Shown: positions 1 to 9,587, numbered from the stretch's first letter. The stretch: 64,000 nt of DNA from Oleiphilus sp. (GCA_006212045.1 PZPK01000013.1:86521-150520); one strand, 5' to 3'. Numbers and translations: made by a program. The notes: generated by a model from the sequence alone, not told the origin.

Positions 1-736
1 TGCCAAGTCGTTCCAACGCTTGGGCGGCAGCCAGGGTTTCATGCATCATCGCGCCCCAGGAAATCAGGCTGATGTCCCGTCCGGTACGCAGGGTAAAGCA
101 GGTATCAAGTGGTAGTCCTTCGCCATTGTCCCGGATTTCCTGTCTTGCCATGCGATAGATGCGTTTGGGCTCAAGAAATACTACCGGATCCGGGTCCGCA
201 ATAGCGCTGAGCAAGAGTCCATAGGCGCGAGTAGGGGAGGACGGAATCACAACACGCAAACCGGGAATGTGCGCAAATAGTGCTTCTGTGCTTTCCGAGT
301 GGTGCTCCGGTGCATGAATACCACCGCCATAGGGCGCACGCAGTACCATCGGGCAGCTCAACCTTCCACGGGTGCGATTTCGCATACGCGCGGCATGCGA
401 TATCATGTGCTCCACCGCAGCGTAGATAAAACCCATAAACTGCATTTCGGCCACCGGCCTGAGGCCCTGTGTTGCCATGCCGACCGAAATACCTGCGATC
501 AGGCTTTCGGCCAGCGGGGTATCCATGACACGTTTACAGCCGTAGCGATCTTTCAGGTCGACGGTGGCGCGAAAAACGCCGCCATTGGTCGCCACATCCT
601 CTCCGAGTACCACCACGTTTTCGTCTTCCTGCATAGCCCGGTGCAAGGCCAGATTGACGGCTTCAACCATTGTCACAACCTTGGTATCGGACAGCTTGAG
701 GTCTGCCGTAACGGCGATTTGATGATCAATGCCCAT
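1..736 (-). CDS. 2-oxo acid dehydrogenase E1 component, beta subunit (partial)
   Basis: The translated minus strand from the ATG at 736 reads as the E1 beta subunit of a pyruvate or branched-chain 2-oxo acid dehydrogenase. It has the transketolase-like pyrimidine-binding domain with VVVLGEDVATNGGVF, then AEMQFMGFIYAAVEHM and a PYGGGIHAPEHHSE stretch typical of the family. The gene runs off the left edge after about 245 codons, so the C-terminal transketolase domain is missing here. It overlaps the E1 alpha gene by 11 bases, as expected for subunits of one alpha2beta2 decarboxylase. The leucine dehydrogenase upstream suggests branched-chain 2-oxo acids as substrate, but pyruvate cannot be excluded. 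Confidence 0.93.
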   Translation of the reverse strand, partial: MGIDHQIAVTADLKLSDTKVVTMVEAVNLALHRAMQEDENVVVLGEDVATNGGVFRATVDLKDRYGCKRVMDTPLAESLIAGISVGMATQGLRPVAEMQFMGFIYAAVEHMISHAARMRNRTRGRLSCPMVLRAPYGGGIHAPEHHSESTEALFAHIPGLRVVIPSSPTRAYGLLLSAIADPDPVVFLEPKRIYRMARQEIRDNGEGLPLDTCFTLRTGRDISLISWGAMMHETLAAAQALERLG

Positions 737-1799
737 GCGTCTGCCCTCCCGCCATCGCGGCCTTGTGCGAAATCTGTGTTCTCTGTGCGTGTAAAGCCTC
801 CGGCAGTTCTTCGAACAGATAGTCAAATAAGGCTTCCGGGGGTTGTTTTGGTGTATTGAGGTAGGTACTGACAGCGTCTTCTATCTGGCTGGAAACGCCG
901 GCCAGCAAAGCCTGTTCCTGTTCGGCTGACCAGAGTTTCTGCTGATGTAAGAAGGCTTGCAGGCGTTTGACGGGCTCCTTCTGCCATGCCGCTTTGACCT
1001 CGGCGTGATCGCGATAGCGTGATGCATCGTCTGCGGTGGTGTGATCGCACAAGCGGTAACTGATGGCTTCAATCAGGGTCGCCCCTTTGCCTGCCCGGGC
1101 TTTTTGAAGCGCCTCGTTGCAGGCCTGATACACCGCACAGACATCATTGCCATCAACAACACAGCCCGCTATGCCGGCAGCCTGGGCCTTCTGGGCAATG
1201 GTGGCGGCCCCGGTTTGCAAATGACGGGGCACCGAGATCGCCCACTGGTTGTTGTTGACGACGATCACTAAAGGTAATTGCCAAACGCCGGCCAGATTGA
1301 GGCTTTCGTAAAAGTCACCACGGGACGTGGCACCATCACCACAGGTGGTGACAACGGCGCGATGTTGCGCACGTGCTTTGATTGCAGTGGCAATGCCCGC
1401 AGCATGCGTAATTTGGGTGGCGATCGGCACACACACCGGAAGATCCTGCGCAGCGGCGCCCGAAAACAGATTGCCGCGTTCGTCTCCGCCCCAGAGTTGC
1501 AAAAGTTGATGCAACCTGACACCGCGCAAATACTGAGCGGCCTGATCCCGATAGTAGGGCGCCAGAACGTCGTCTTCGTGCATGGCCAAACCGATTCCCG
1601 TGCTGAAAGCCTCTTGTCCGAGGCAGGAAGGGTAGGTGCCCATTTGACCGGTGCGCTGGAGAGCGACGGCTTTTTGGTCAAACTGACGTATCAGTACCAT
1701 GGTTTCGTAGGCTTTGATCAGGTCAGGGCTTGCGAGTGGGCTCGTCTTGCCCGCATTCAAGTGCCCTTCTTCGTTCAGAATCTGAAGTGGTTCATACAT
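726..1799 (-). CDS. 2-oxo acid dehydrogenase E1 component, alpha subunit
   Basis: This is the thiamine-diphosphate-dependent decarboxylase subunit that partners the E1 beta product. The TPP-binding motif is visible as GDGATSRGDFYESLN followed by NNNQWAIS, and the N-terminal TYPSCLGQEA block is typical of E1 alpha. I chose the ATG at 1799 (357 aa) because GGGAG lies just upstream. The longer frame starting at 1865 has no obvious ribosome site and adds about 22 unconserved residues. The gene follows the leucine dehydrogenase on the same strand, so transamination products of leucine, valine and isoleucine are the likely substrates by context; this is inference. E2 and E3 genes are not in the window and would lie to the left. 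Confidence 0.93.
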   Translation of the reverse strand: MYEPLQILNEEGHLNAGKTSPLASPDLIKAYETMVLIRQFDQKAVALQRTGQMGTYPSCLGQEAFSTGIGLAMHEDDVLAPYYRDQAAQYLRGVRLHQLLQLWGGDERGNLFSGAAAQDLPVCVPIATQITHAAGIATAIKARAQHRAVVTTCGDGATSRGDFYESLNLAGVWQLPLVIVVNNNQWAISVPRHLQTGAATIAQKAQAAGIAGCVVDGNDVCAVYQACNEALQKARAGKGATLIEAISYRLCDHTTADDASRYRDHAEVKAAWQKEPVKRLQAFLHQQKLWSAEQEQALLAGVSSQIEDAVSTYLNTPKQPPEALFDYLFEELPEALHAQRTQISHKAAMAGGQTHGH

Positions 1800-1896
1800 T
1801 GCATTTCTCCCGGCAACTTTTGGTTGCCTGTATTCATCTGGGCCGGGGATCACCCGGAGAGCCATCTGATGAAGGGTTATTTTCGACCCCGTAGAC

Positions 1897-2976
1897 TCAG
1901 GGCTTCGTTGCCTTGTTCAGTATTTCCTCGGCCAGTCGATCGGCGACTTCACTGGTGGGAGTATCGCTCTGTGCAGAGCGATCAAAGATATCCGAAAGCG
2001 TGTCACCGATCTTGCGGGTTTTCTGTTTAATCTGTTCAGCCGGCATCTTATGCATCCCGAGTGAGACGTTAATTAGCCCTCCGGCATTGATGACATAGTC
2101 AGGGGCATACAGAATTTCCTGTTCGTGCAGAAGCTTGCCGTGGTAGTGTTCGGCAAGCTGGTTATTGGCCGAACCTGCAATGACCTTGCAGCGCAGACGG
2201 TCGATACTCCAGTCATTGATCACCGCGCCCAGACCACAGGGGCAAAATACCTCGCATTCCACTGTGCTGATCTGTTCCGGGTCGATGGGCCTGGCTGAGA
2301 ATTCGTTGACACAACGAGCCACTTTATCGGGGTCAATGTCCGCGACCAAAAGATCGGCGCCGTCTGCATGCAGAAGTTTGGCCAGTTCGTAACCCACGTT
2401 CCCCAACCCTTGCAGAGCTACGCGAAGGCCCTTGACTTGATCGCTGCCGAGGCGTGCTTTTACGGCGGCCCGAAGTCCGGAATAGACACCCAGAGCGGTA
2501 ATCGGTGAAGGGTCCAGACCATCGCGATGCGAGCCACCCACATGGGCTGTGCGTGTGGCTACGGCATCCATATCCGACAGCGTTGTGCCGCTATCGATGG
2601 CGGTGATGTAGCGACCGCCCAAGGCATCGACAAAATCACCGAACGCCTGATACAGCGCTCGCCGATCCACGATGCGGGCGGGTTTGAGAATGACTGACTT
2701 ACCGCCTCCCTGAGGTACCCCTGCTAGCGCGGCCTTGTAACTCATGCCGCGCGCCAAACGTGCGGCATCGGTTAATGCCTGGGTCTCGTTGTCGTATTCA
2801 ATGCAGCGGCAGCCGCCGAGGGCAGGTCCAAGCGAAGTACTATGGATTGCGATAATGGCTTGAAGCCGGTGGGCAGGGTCTGAACGAAAATGCAGGGCTT
2901 CCAGTTCGAACTGCTGAAGTTGCTCGAAAACGCCAGATTGACGTGCATGCTCGAGCGGCACGGATAGAGATGACAT
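1897..2976 (-). CDS. ldh: Leucine (branched-chain amino acid) dehydrogenase
   Basis: A 359-aa NAD-dependent Glu/Leu/Phe/Val dehydrogenase, which deaminates branched-chain amino acids to 2-oxo acids in the cytoplasm. The signature GGGKSVILKP with its catalytic lysine is in the N-terminal half; the Rossmann motif LQGLGNVGYELAKLL lies near residue 190. The length fits leucine/phenylalanine dehydrogenases (about 350-370 aa) rather than glutamate dehydrogenases (over 410 aa). It is followed by the E1 alpha/beta genes on the same strand, giving a two-step route from amino acid to acyl-CoA. The start at 2976 follows GGAGCG on the coding strand. Confidence 0.92.
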   Translation of the reverse strand: MSSLSVPLEHARQSGVFEQLQQFELEALHFRSDPAHRLQAIIAIHSTSLGPALGGCRCIEYDNETQALTDAARLARGMSYKAALAGVPQGGGKSVILKPARIVDRRALYQAFGDFVDALGGRYITAIDSGTTLSDMDAVATRTAHVGGSHRDGLDPSPITALGVYSGLRAAVKARLGSDQVKGLRVALQGLGNVGYELAKLLHADGADLLVADIDPDKVARCVNEFSARPIDPEQISTVECEVFCPCGLGAVINDWSIDRLRCKVIAGSANNQLAEHYHGKLLHEQEILYAPDYVINAGGLINVSLGMHKMPAEQIKQKTRKIGDTLSDIFDRSAQSDTPTSEVADRLAEEILNKATKP

Positions 2977-3281
2977 ATTGCGCTCCTTACCAGAACAGGT
3001 TTGGTAAACCCGATAACAGCAAGCCGGGGTTCGGGGTGTTGAGCGCCGGCTTCAGTGGCAATGTTGCTGAACATACTATAACGCAAACACTCCGATCTGG
3101 CTAAATAATGAACAGTTTGTTTTTGTAAGTGAACAAGGCTAAACAATGCGTGAGGTTGCGTTGCCGTTATTACGGTCCAAACAATCGAAAGGATAATTAG
3201 AGGCCTTGCCAAGGCTGGTCTACACTTGAGGGATAAATCGAATAATTTTCATCACTGCTTCAAACAGGGAGTCCTATATCT
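2977..3281. promoter_or_regulatory. Intergenic region between divergent ldh and HDOD genes
   Basis: About 305 bases without a credible gene lie between two divergently transcribed units, so both promoters should be here. The stretch around 3080-3150 is AT-rich and holds two spaced TGAACA words, but I found no operator I could name. Any regulator assignment, for example an Lrp/AsnC-type protein, would be a guess. Confidence 0.4.
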
Positions 3282-4145
3282 GTGACCAGTAACATTCCTA
3301 ATCTGAGCGACAACGGAATTGAAGTTGCCAGTCTGCTTGAACAACAATTACTTAGTAATCATATAGATGTGCCACTTTTACCGGATGTTGCGAGTCGTGT
3401 TTTGCACCTTTCAAATGACCCGGATTCGGATGCGCAGCAGCTTGCAAACCTGATCCAGAGTGATCAGGCCCTGGCAGGGCACGTGATGCGCATTGCCAAC
3501 TCCGCGGCCTATACGCCGAATGCATCAATGGTGTCACTGCAGCAAGCGGTTGCTCGATTGGGCATGGATCTGATTTCTGAAATAGCCATCGCAGCCTCGC
3601 TGAACTCCAAGTTATTCAAGGCGCCGGGATTTGAAAAGCGTATGGATGCGATCTGGCAGCATGCGTTGTGTGCCGCGTTCTGGGGTAAGGAGATCGCGCG
3701 CGCTTCAAAGCAGAATGTGGAAGCATCGTTTTTGTGCGGCCTCCTGCATTCCATTGGTCGGCCAGCCGTTCTGCAATGTATTGCCGATCTCGAAGGCAAG
3801 CATGAAGCGGTTTTGAGTCCTGATGAAAACCGTAGCCTCGAGGATCACTTCCATGTGCCTTATGGCGTGGCGATTGTAGAGAAGTGGGAAATGCCGTTGA
3901 TCGTATGTGAGTCGGTCAAGTATTACCTTAACTACAGCGAAGCGGAGAACAAGGCAGAGCAGGCAATGGTGGTCTATGCCGCTGGAAAAGCCGCTGAGGT
4001 GACCTTATGGCCGGAAGAATATAGTGTGGACCAGTTAAAACTGAACGAAGTGTTTGCCGACCTGAATCTTTACGAAGATGAGATTGAACAGGTACTGGCG
4101 CGCGAAGATGCCGTGAAGGCAGGTGTGGAGGCAATTCGGGCATGA
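3282..4145 (+). CDS. HDOD domain protein
   Basis: A 287-aa cytoplasmic protein made of one HDOD domain, a catalytically degenerate relative of HD phosphohydrolases found in signalling proteins. The typical opening LPDVASRVLHLSNDPDSD is followed by a helix-rich body with IQSDQALAGHVMRIANSA near residues 65-80. The start codon is GTG, set by CAGGGAG ten bases upstream. The stop overlaps the ATG of sthA by four bases (ATGA), so the two genes are translationally coupled. HDOD proteins usually act by protein contacts in stress, motility or cell-cycle control; the partner here is unknown. Confidence 0.9.
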   Translation: MTSNIPNLSDNGIEVASLLEQQLLSNHIDVPLLPDVASRVLHLSNDPDSDAQQLANLIQSDQALAGHVMRIANSAAYTPNASMVSLQQAVARLGMDLISEIAIAASLNSKLFKAPGFEKRMDAIWQHALCAAFWGKEIARASKQNVEASFLCGLLHSIGRPAVLQCIADLEGKHEAVLSPDENRSLEDHFHVPYGVAIVEKWEMPLIVCESVKYYLNYSEAENKAEQAMVVYAAGKAAEVTLWPEEYSVDQLKLNEVFADLNLYEDEIEQVLAREDAVKAGVEAIRA

Positions 4146-5542
4146 GTCATTTCGATGTAGTCGTTATCGGTAGTGGACCGGCGGGCCAGAAAGCCGCGGT
4201 TCAGGCGGCGAAAGCGGGCAAATCTGTTGCTTTAATTGAGCGTGATAAATGGTTGGGTGGTGCCTGTGTGCATCGGGGCACCATTCCGAGTAAAACCTTG
4301 CGGGAAAACGCTTTGCGGGTGAAGAAAATGCGCGAAAATGCAGCCCTTTGCCAGTTTGAATTGGCCGAAGATACCGAAATGTCGACCCTGATTGACCGAC
4401 TGACGCGCGTTATCAAAGCGCATGACGGTTTTATGGTGAATCAGATCGAGCGCAATCATATTACACGCATTCATGGTCGTGCCCGTTTCCTGTCACCCAA
4501 GCAACTTTTTATTACCAAAGTGAAGGGTGAGGCTGAAGTCATACAGGCTGACAGTTTTATTATCGCGTCGGGCTCAATTCCTCGCCAGCCAGATAATATT
4601 CCGATAGACCACGAAAACATTTTTGATAGTGACTCCGTGTTGAGCATGCTTTATCTGCCGCCCAGTCTGACGGTGCTCGGCGGAGGCGTCATTGCCAGTG
4701 AGTACGCGTCGATATTCCAGGCGCTCGGGGTAAAAGTGACCATGATAGATCGGTATCCCTTGCCATTGGGCTTTATGGATGCGGATCTGACAGAGAAATT
4801 TGTACGTTCGTTTACAGAAATGGGAGGTACCTGGATAGGTGAGAAACAGGTGAAATCTGTCGAATGGGACGGGCTTTCCCAAGTGGTCACCACATGTGAA
4901 GACGGTACTATCATTAAATCCTCCAAGTTGCTCTGTGCAGCAGGCCGAGTGGCGAATGTGAAGGACCTCGAAATAGAAAAAGCTGGCTTGAGTCTGAATG
5001 AAACGGGCAATATTTCAGTCAATGAATTGCTACAAACCGAAGTGCCGCATATCTATGCTGCCGGCGACGTGATTGGACCGCCTTCGCTAGCCTCAGCGTC
5101 AATGGAGCAGGGTCGTCGAGCCAGTTGCAATGCTATGGGCATGGAGGTTGGTGCGATTACCAAAATGATCCCTTCCGGCATCTATGGCATCCCCGAACTG
5201 TCTGCAGTTGGCATGACTGAGCAGCAGGCACAGAAAGAGCATAGCGAAGTGTTGGTCGGACGTGCGCACTTTGAAGAGATCTCCCGGGGCCAGATCAACG
5301 GTATTCGTGATGGTATGCTGAAGATTATCGCGGATGGTGAGGGTAAACAGATTCTGGGTGTTCAGATTGTGGGTGAGGGGGCGACCGAGCTGATTCATAT
5401 CGGTCAGATGGCCATGATTGCCGGCAGCCCGGTGGATATCTTTGTCGAAAGTATCTTCAATTTCCCGACGCTGGCGGAAGCTTATCGAGTGGCGGCCCTG
5501 GCGATCATTGGCCAACGTCCAGAGAATACTGACAAATACTAG
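4142..5542 (+). CDS. sthA: Soluble pyridine nucleotide transhydrogenase
   Basis: A 466-aa FAD flavoprotein that exchanges hydride between NADPH and NAD in the cytoplasm. The N-terminal FAD motif is VVVIGSGPAGQKAAVQAA. The region that carries the redox disulfide in lipoamide dehydrogenases reads GGACVHRGTIPSK: the second cysteine is replaced by threonine, which is the diagnostic SthA pattern. An NAD(P)-binding motif (VLGGGVIASEYASIFQALG) and the second FAD stretch (HIYAAGDVIGPP) follow, with the C-terminal dimerisation domain at the end. It is coupled to the upstream HDOD gene by an ATGA overlap and followed by a clear terminator at 5593. Confidence 0.95.
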   Translation: MSHFDVVVIGSGPAGQKAAVQAAKAGKSVALIERDKWLGGACVHRGTIPSKTLRENALRVKKMRENAALCQFELAEDTEMSTLIDRLTRVIKAHDGFMVNQIERNHITRIHGRARFLSPKQLFITKVKGEAEVIQADSFIIASGSIPRQPDNIPIDHENIFDSDSVLSMLYLPPSLTVLGGGVIASEYASIFQALGVKVTMIDRYPLPLGFMDADLTEKFVRSFTEMGGTWIGEKQVKSVEWDGLSQVVTTCEDGTIIKSSKLLCAAGRVANVKDLEIEKAGLSLNETGNISVNELLQTEVPHIYAAGDVIGPPSLASASMEQGRRASCNAMGMEVGAITKMIPSGIYGIPELSAVGMTEQQAQKEHSEVLVGRAHFEEISRGQINGIRDGMLKIIADGEGKQILGVQIVGEGATELIHIGQMAMIAGSPVDIFVESIFNFPTLAEAYRVAALAIIGQRPENTDKY

Positions 5543-5592
5543 CCTTGTTACGCTTCCTTGAGCGATTTTAGTCGTCCAGAGTGAGTTGTATG

Positions 5593-5626
5593 AAAAAGCC
5601 CCGCAACAATGCTGCAGGGCTTTTTT
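5593..5626. terminator. Bidirectional Rho-independent terminator
   Basis: A GC-rich hairpin (GCCCcGCA / TGCaGGGC) flanked by A5 on the left and T6 on the right lies between convergent sthA and the SGNH esterase gene. The symmetry means it can end transcription from either side. Confidence 0.9.
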
Positions 5627-5668
5627 CGTTTTCAGCGCCGGTTTCGTGGCGCATACCCACGGTCAGAC

Positions 5669-6622
5669 TTAATTCAGTAACTGGAATACCTGAATGCCCG
5701 CAGCCGTGTGCACGGCAGTGGTCGGGTGTACCGTATCGAAGAAAATGTAGCCCTCGCACGCTGGCAGATTGCTGAAATCTTCAATACATGCCGAAGTGGT
5801 GTTGTCGAATCCAAGAACGTCTGCGTCTTCAATCTGGTTAGACAGGAAACTGGCCAGGTCCCACTCTACAATTTCGATGTTAGCCGCGACTTCAACACGT
5901 GCAACAGCAGCTGCGAGCTCTTCATTGAATTGAGAGGTTAATTTGGAAATATACTTGCCGTACTTGCTTGCCCGTTTGGCTTCCTGATGGTCATCGGCAG
6001 CCGCTTCTGCAGCCGCTGCTCTCATCAGGGATGAAGGGGTCTGGGCAACATCAGGTGCGTTTCCGACCAGAATATTTGTGGCACCGGCAGCGACGAGTTT
6101 CAGCAGCTGGTTTTCGATCGAAGTAACCGCCTGAGAGACATAGGCTTCTGCCTGCTTGCGCAAATCCTGACGGACCGGTCCGGAGTCTTCCGCGATTGTT
6201 TGTGCCCGGATCGACTCTGCAAAAAACAAGTCATTACCGCCAATAATCAAGACATACAGGGCATTGGGGTCAGCCATATTACCGCTCGCCTGCAGGTAGG
6301 AATTGACCTGTATAGGCAGGTTGGTATCGAACTCTGTTTCGCTACCGATTGCACGTGCGCCACCAAAAGCGAAATTGTTACCACCTAGCAGTGAAGGCAC
6401 TGCGTCCAGGCCATATTGCGCTGTCAGAATATCCACGGCCACAGGGCCGTTGGAGAAGCGAAGGGGGGCTTGCGGGATGATGACATTGATATTGCCCGTG
6501 TCGGACAAACTGTCACCGAAGATGTAAATTTCGTCGAATGCCAGTGCATTGGCGGAGAGCAGGGCTGCTCCGATAAAACCGGCAAAGGTTTTCAGCTTGA
6601 GTTGTGAGAATAGATTTCGCAT
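5669..6622 (-). CDS. Secreted SGNH/GDSL-family esterase or lipase
   Basis: A 317-aa protein with an N-terminal signal peptide (about 28 residues, ending SANALA) and the block I serine motif IFGDSLSDTGN. Block III is GGNDLFF and the C-terminal catalytic pair is in FDTVHPTTAVH, so all expected catalytic residues are present. This arrangement is typical of exported GDSL lipases and thermolabile-hemolysin-like enzymes; the substrate is unknown. The start follows GAAGGAAAT. A small inverted repeat (TTCAG-N6-CTGAA) lies in the leader near 6634-6649. Confidence 0.9.
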   Translation of the reverse strand: MRNLFSQLKLKTFAGFIGAALLSANALAFDEIYIFGDSLSDTGNINVIIPQAPLRFSNGPVAVDILTAQYGLDAVPSLLGGNNFAFGGARAIGSETEFDTNLPIQVNSYLQASGNMADPNALYVLIIGGNDLFFAESIRAQTIAEDSGPVRQDLRKQAEAYVSQAVTSIENQLLKLVAAGATNILVGNAPDVAQTPSSLMRAAAAEAAADDHQEAKRASKYGKYISKLTSQFNEELAAAVARVEVAANIEIVEWDLASFLSNQIEDADVLGFDNTTSACIEDFSNLPACEGYIFFDTVHPTTAVHTAAGIQVFQLLN

Positions 6623-7126
6623 CGTAATTTCCTTCAGAAAGGTCTGAAATTATTATCATTGTTGAATCCTGATGACGGCCTTGCTTTCCTCTAAGAAAAC
6701 AAGTGCAAAGCTTCCCGTCTTTGACTTCGCGAACCATTGGGTTAGGCCTACGGTCAACGCTTCTCAACTATCACTCAAGGCTCGCTGTCTGGAGAGTCCA
6801 AATATGTACCAAGTGCCTAAACAGGTGCGCATATAGCATTAATGTCAGATTTATTGGAAAAAGTTGAGAGAGTCCTCACATTTAGCTTTGCACGCTAATC
6901 GCGTCGAAACCGCTTGTCCGAGCGCCTTATCGGGTTACATAACAAACTCACGTTTCACACTATTTTACGCTTCGCAATCAAGTGTTATGTATTGGCCGGC
7001 GAGGTAACAGCTCTATACAGATCACCAACGGTTAAATTTACGATTCCTCGCCAGACTTAGGGTATCCACACAAGTGACAAGACAGGATTCGCAGAAATCC
7101 TGCACTACTCAAAAACGGGTACCATA
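6623..7126. promoter_or_regulatory. Divergent intergenic region
   Basis: About 500 bases with no convincing open frame separate the esterase from the CAP lipoprotein, both transcribed outward. A 7-bp hairpin (CAGGATT / AATCCTG, 7083-7102) lies 25 bases before the CAP gene, in its probable leader. I could not identify a named operator or riboswitch. Confidence 0.4.
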
Positions 7127-7759
7127 ATGATCAAGTCAGCAAAGAGCTCAGTATTGAGTGTTTGTGCTTCTGTATTGCTGGTGGGCTGTATCGAAGGCGA
7201 AACTTCAACTGCCACCGAGGACGTCAGCGGTCTCGCGCGCGACAACAATGCTTTTCCCGAGGCCGTTGCCTCAAGCTCAGAAACCAGTAGCGAAGGCGGA
7301 TCAGCCACCATGCAGCCGGTGGGGGATTGCCGTCTCAGTGTGCTCGATGAAAAACTTTTGGCAAAACTCAATGAAGTGAGAGCGCAGGCACGCTATTGCG
7401 GCGACAGCTATCAGGAGGCCGTTGCCCCTGTTGTCTGGAATTGCACGCTGGAAGATGCTGCCCACATGCATTCTGAAGATATGGGTGATAACAACTTCTT
7501 CAGCCATACCGGATCAGATGGTTTGCGTGTGGGTGCACGCGCTGATCAGGCGGGTTACAACTGGAGCATGGTGGGTGAGAATATTGCGGTGGGCTTTTCA
7601 TCGGTAAATGCTGTGATGAAAGGTTGGCTCGAAAGTCCCAGCCACTGCCGTACCATAATGAATGAGCACTATGAAGAAACCGCGACCGCCTTATATCTTC
7701 CCTCCGGTTCCGATTACTCCAGCTACTGGACCCTGTTGATGGGACGACCTGCGGGTTAA
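7127..7759 (+). CDS. CAP (SCP/PR-1) domain lipoprotein
   Basis: A 210-aa protein with a lipoprotein signal (lipobox LVGC at residues 18-21) and a Ser/Thr/Glu-rich linker, then a CAP domain. The domain shows LLAKLNEVRAQARYCG, HSEDMGDNNFFSHTGSDG and GENIAVGFSSVNAVMKGWLESPSH, which match the bacterial CAP signature. Four or more cysteines remain in the mature domain, consistent with periplasmic disulfides. CAP proteins are widespread and their function in bacteria is poorly known, so no biochemical role is assigned. Confidence 0.9.
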   Translation: MIKSAKSSVLSVCASVLLVGCIEGETSTATEDVSGLARDNNAFPEAVASSSETSSEGGSATMQPVGDCRLSVLDEKLLAKLNEVRAQARYCGDSYQEAVAPVVWNCTLEDAAHMHSEDMGDNNFFSHTGSDGLRVGARADQAGYNWSMVGENIAVGFSSVNAVMKGWLESPSHCRTIMNEHYEETATALYLPSGSDYSSYWTLLMGRPAG

Positions 7760-7898
7760 GAGAATCCTCCACGGATGTGATCGGAAGTACCGGATTTTCT
7801 GCGCCGCACAGATATCGGCTGCGGCATTGCCAGGAAAAGACTGGCTATTTCCCTGAAAATAAAAAAGAATTCCTATCTCCTTGCTCTGAGTTCTAAAG

Positions 7899-8339
7899 AT
7901 GGATGAAACCTATATCCTGCAAGCACTGGGCATGATGTTTTTCAGTGCCTGGAAAACCTATATCGGTCCGGCCATCGCGGCCGGATTGCATTTCGCTTAC
8001 TGGGAGATGCTAGTGTTCAACATGGGGGCGGCAATGATGTCTGCCGCCGCGACTATGTTTGCAACCGACTTGTGGATGGCAAAGCGGCAATCAAAATCCA
8101 AAGGTTTCAGCAGGAATCTGCGTAAAGCGCTCAGAATATGGCGGCATTACGGCAAGGGTACTGCGCTGCTTCTGTCCCCGGTACTGCTCGGCATTCCCAG
8201 CTATGCCTTGCTGGCGCGGCGCTTGAAGGAGCGTCGATCATCAATCATGCTGGAGCTGATAATTGCGACATTCTTTTGGTGCACAGCGATCTACTGGGCA
8301 AGTGTTGAAGGGCTATTGCTGATTGAGCAGCAATGGTAA
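7899..8339 (+). CDS. Small inner-membrane protein of unknown function
   Basis: I do not recognise this 146-aa protein. It has three or four hydrophobic segments: a central one around MLVFNMGAAMMSAAATMFA, one at LLLSPVLLGIPSYALLA and a C-terminal one at LIIATFFWCTAIYWAS. Between them is a basic cytoplasmic-looking loop (KRQSKSKGFSRNLRKALR). The topology resembles small export-type membrane proteins, but no motif proves transport. It stands alone, converging on the MmcQ/YjbR gene. Confidence 0.7.
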   Translation: MDETYILQALGMMFFSAWKTYIGPAIAAGLHFAYWEMLVFNMGAAMMSAAATMFATDLWMAKRQSKSKGFSRNLRKALRIWRHYGKGTALLLSPVLLGIPSYALLARRLKERRSSIMLELIIATFFWCTAIYWASVEGLLLIEQQW

Positions 8340-8367
8340 AGGGGAGGGACCTCATAGCAAACCCCGC

Positions 8368-8751
8368 TTAATCCCGATACAGCTGCGCCTTGCCATAGGA
8401 CAGTTCGAGTGCCTGTCGCTCCGCCCGTTTCAGCCCTTTCACCACCAGCCCATAGGAATGATCGATCATTCGCTCGATCTCGCCGCGTGGTATGGAGCTG
8501 TCCAGAACAATGGTATTCCAGTGCCTCTTGTTCATGTGGTAACCGGGCTGGACGGCTTCGAACAGATCACGCAGCTCCTGCGCCTGATGGGGCTCACATT
8601 TGAGATTCATATTGGCAGTATCGCCATTGTAAGCGAGCGTGGCGAACATCTTCCCTTTTACTTTTGGCACCATCACATCTGCGCCGAAAGGGTAATCTTC
8701 CTGCGCTTCCGGTTTGGATAAGAGATAGGCTTTGGCTTCGTTGTAGTCCAT
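8368..8751 (-). CDS. MmcQ/YjbR family DNA-binding-fold protein
   Basis: A 127-aa protein of the MmcQ/YjbR (CyaY-like fold) family. Visible family features are the DYPFGADVMVPKVKGKMFA stretch, the LKCEPHQAQELRDLF block and NKRHWNTIVLD. I chose the ATG at 8751 because AAGGAAG lies seven bases upstream. A longer frame beginning at 8898 would run into the divergent SDR promoter and adds residues absent from the family. Function is not established; the fold is associated with nucleic-acid binding in some members. Confidence 0.88.
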   Translation of the reverse strand: MDYNEAKAYLLSKPEAQEDYPFGADVMVPKVKGKMFATLAYNGDTANMNLKCEPHQAQELRDLFEAVQPGYHMNKRHWNTIVLDSSIPRGEIERMIDHSYGLVVKGLKRAERQALELSYGKAQLYRD

Positions 8752-8921
8752 CGAATCTTCCTTGCGGCATGCGCCCCTGTGGTTGGTGTCTGGCGGACAA
8801 GTGTTTATTATAGTTCGATTGCATGGTCGGCTATCAACATCGTTGGCACGTGGGCAGATATGGGCAGGCTCAGAATAGCGCAGCTTGCACGATGTCATCA
8901 GAATTTATGGGGAGGTTCAGG

Positions 8922-9587
8922 ATGAGTCAAACAGTATTAATTACCGGTGCCAGTCGGGGGATCGGTCTGGCTTTTTGCGAGGTTTACCGGGCACGCGGCG
9001 ACACAGTGATCGCAGCCTGCCGCACGCCCAGTGAGGCGCTAAACAGTTTGGGTGTTGAGATCATCGCAGGCATTGACGTTAGCCAGGCTTCCGCAATGAT
9101 CACCCTAAGAAACGCCCTGGGTGAGCGTCATCTGGACCTTCTGATCAACAATGCCGGCATATTGCTAGATGAAGTACTTGGCAGCATCGACTACGCGCAA
9201 ATTGAAGCGCAATTCCAGACCAATGCCTTGGGGCCTTTGCGTGTCACCGAAGCTTTGCGTCACCATTTACGAGACGGTGCCAAGGTCGCAAATATTACCA
9301 GCCGCATGGGTTCGGTTGCCGACAATACCAGTGGCGGCCGTTATGGCTATCGTATGTCCAAAGCCGCGCTGAATATTGCTTCTGTTTCCCTGGCGCGGGA
9401 TCTTGCGCCGCGTAATATCGCTGTGGCGATCCTGCATCCCGGCTTGGTCGGGACCGATATGATCGGCGGCCACGGCAACCTGACGCCCGAGCAGGCAGCG
9501 GAAGCGCTGGCAGATCGGATTGATGCACTGACAATGGAAACTTCAGGCACTTTCTGGCATTCCAATGGTGAGGTCTTGCCGTGGTAG
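8922..9587 (+). CDS. Short-chain dehydrogenase/reductase (SDR)
   Basis: A 221-aa classical SDR. The cofactor motif ITGASRGIGLAF is at the N-terminus, followed by LLINNAGIL and the catalytic YGYRMSK with tyrosine and lysine in YxxxK spacing. The ATG at 8922 follows GGGGAGG; the longer frame from 8823 adds an unrelated N-terminal extension and is rejected. Lack of the extra C-terminal domain of other SDRs suggests a simple NAD(P)-dependent carbonyl reductase. Substrate unknown. Confidence 0.92.
   Translation: MSQTVLITGASRGIGLAFCEVYRARGDTVIAACRTPSEALNSLGVEIIAGIDVSQASAMITLRNALGERHLDLLINNAGILLDEVLGSIDYAQIEAQFQTNALGPLRVTEALRHHLRDGAKVANITSRMGSVADNTSGGRYGYRMSKAALNIASVSLARDLAPRNIAVAILHPGLVGTDMIGGHGNLTPEQAAEALADRIDALTMETSGTFWHSNGEVLPW

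Noticed and set aside
3080..3150. Lrp-type operator before the leucine dehydrogenase
   Set aside because: The repeated TGAACA words are not arranged as a convincing dyad.
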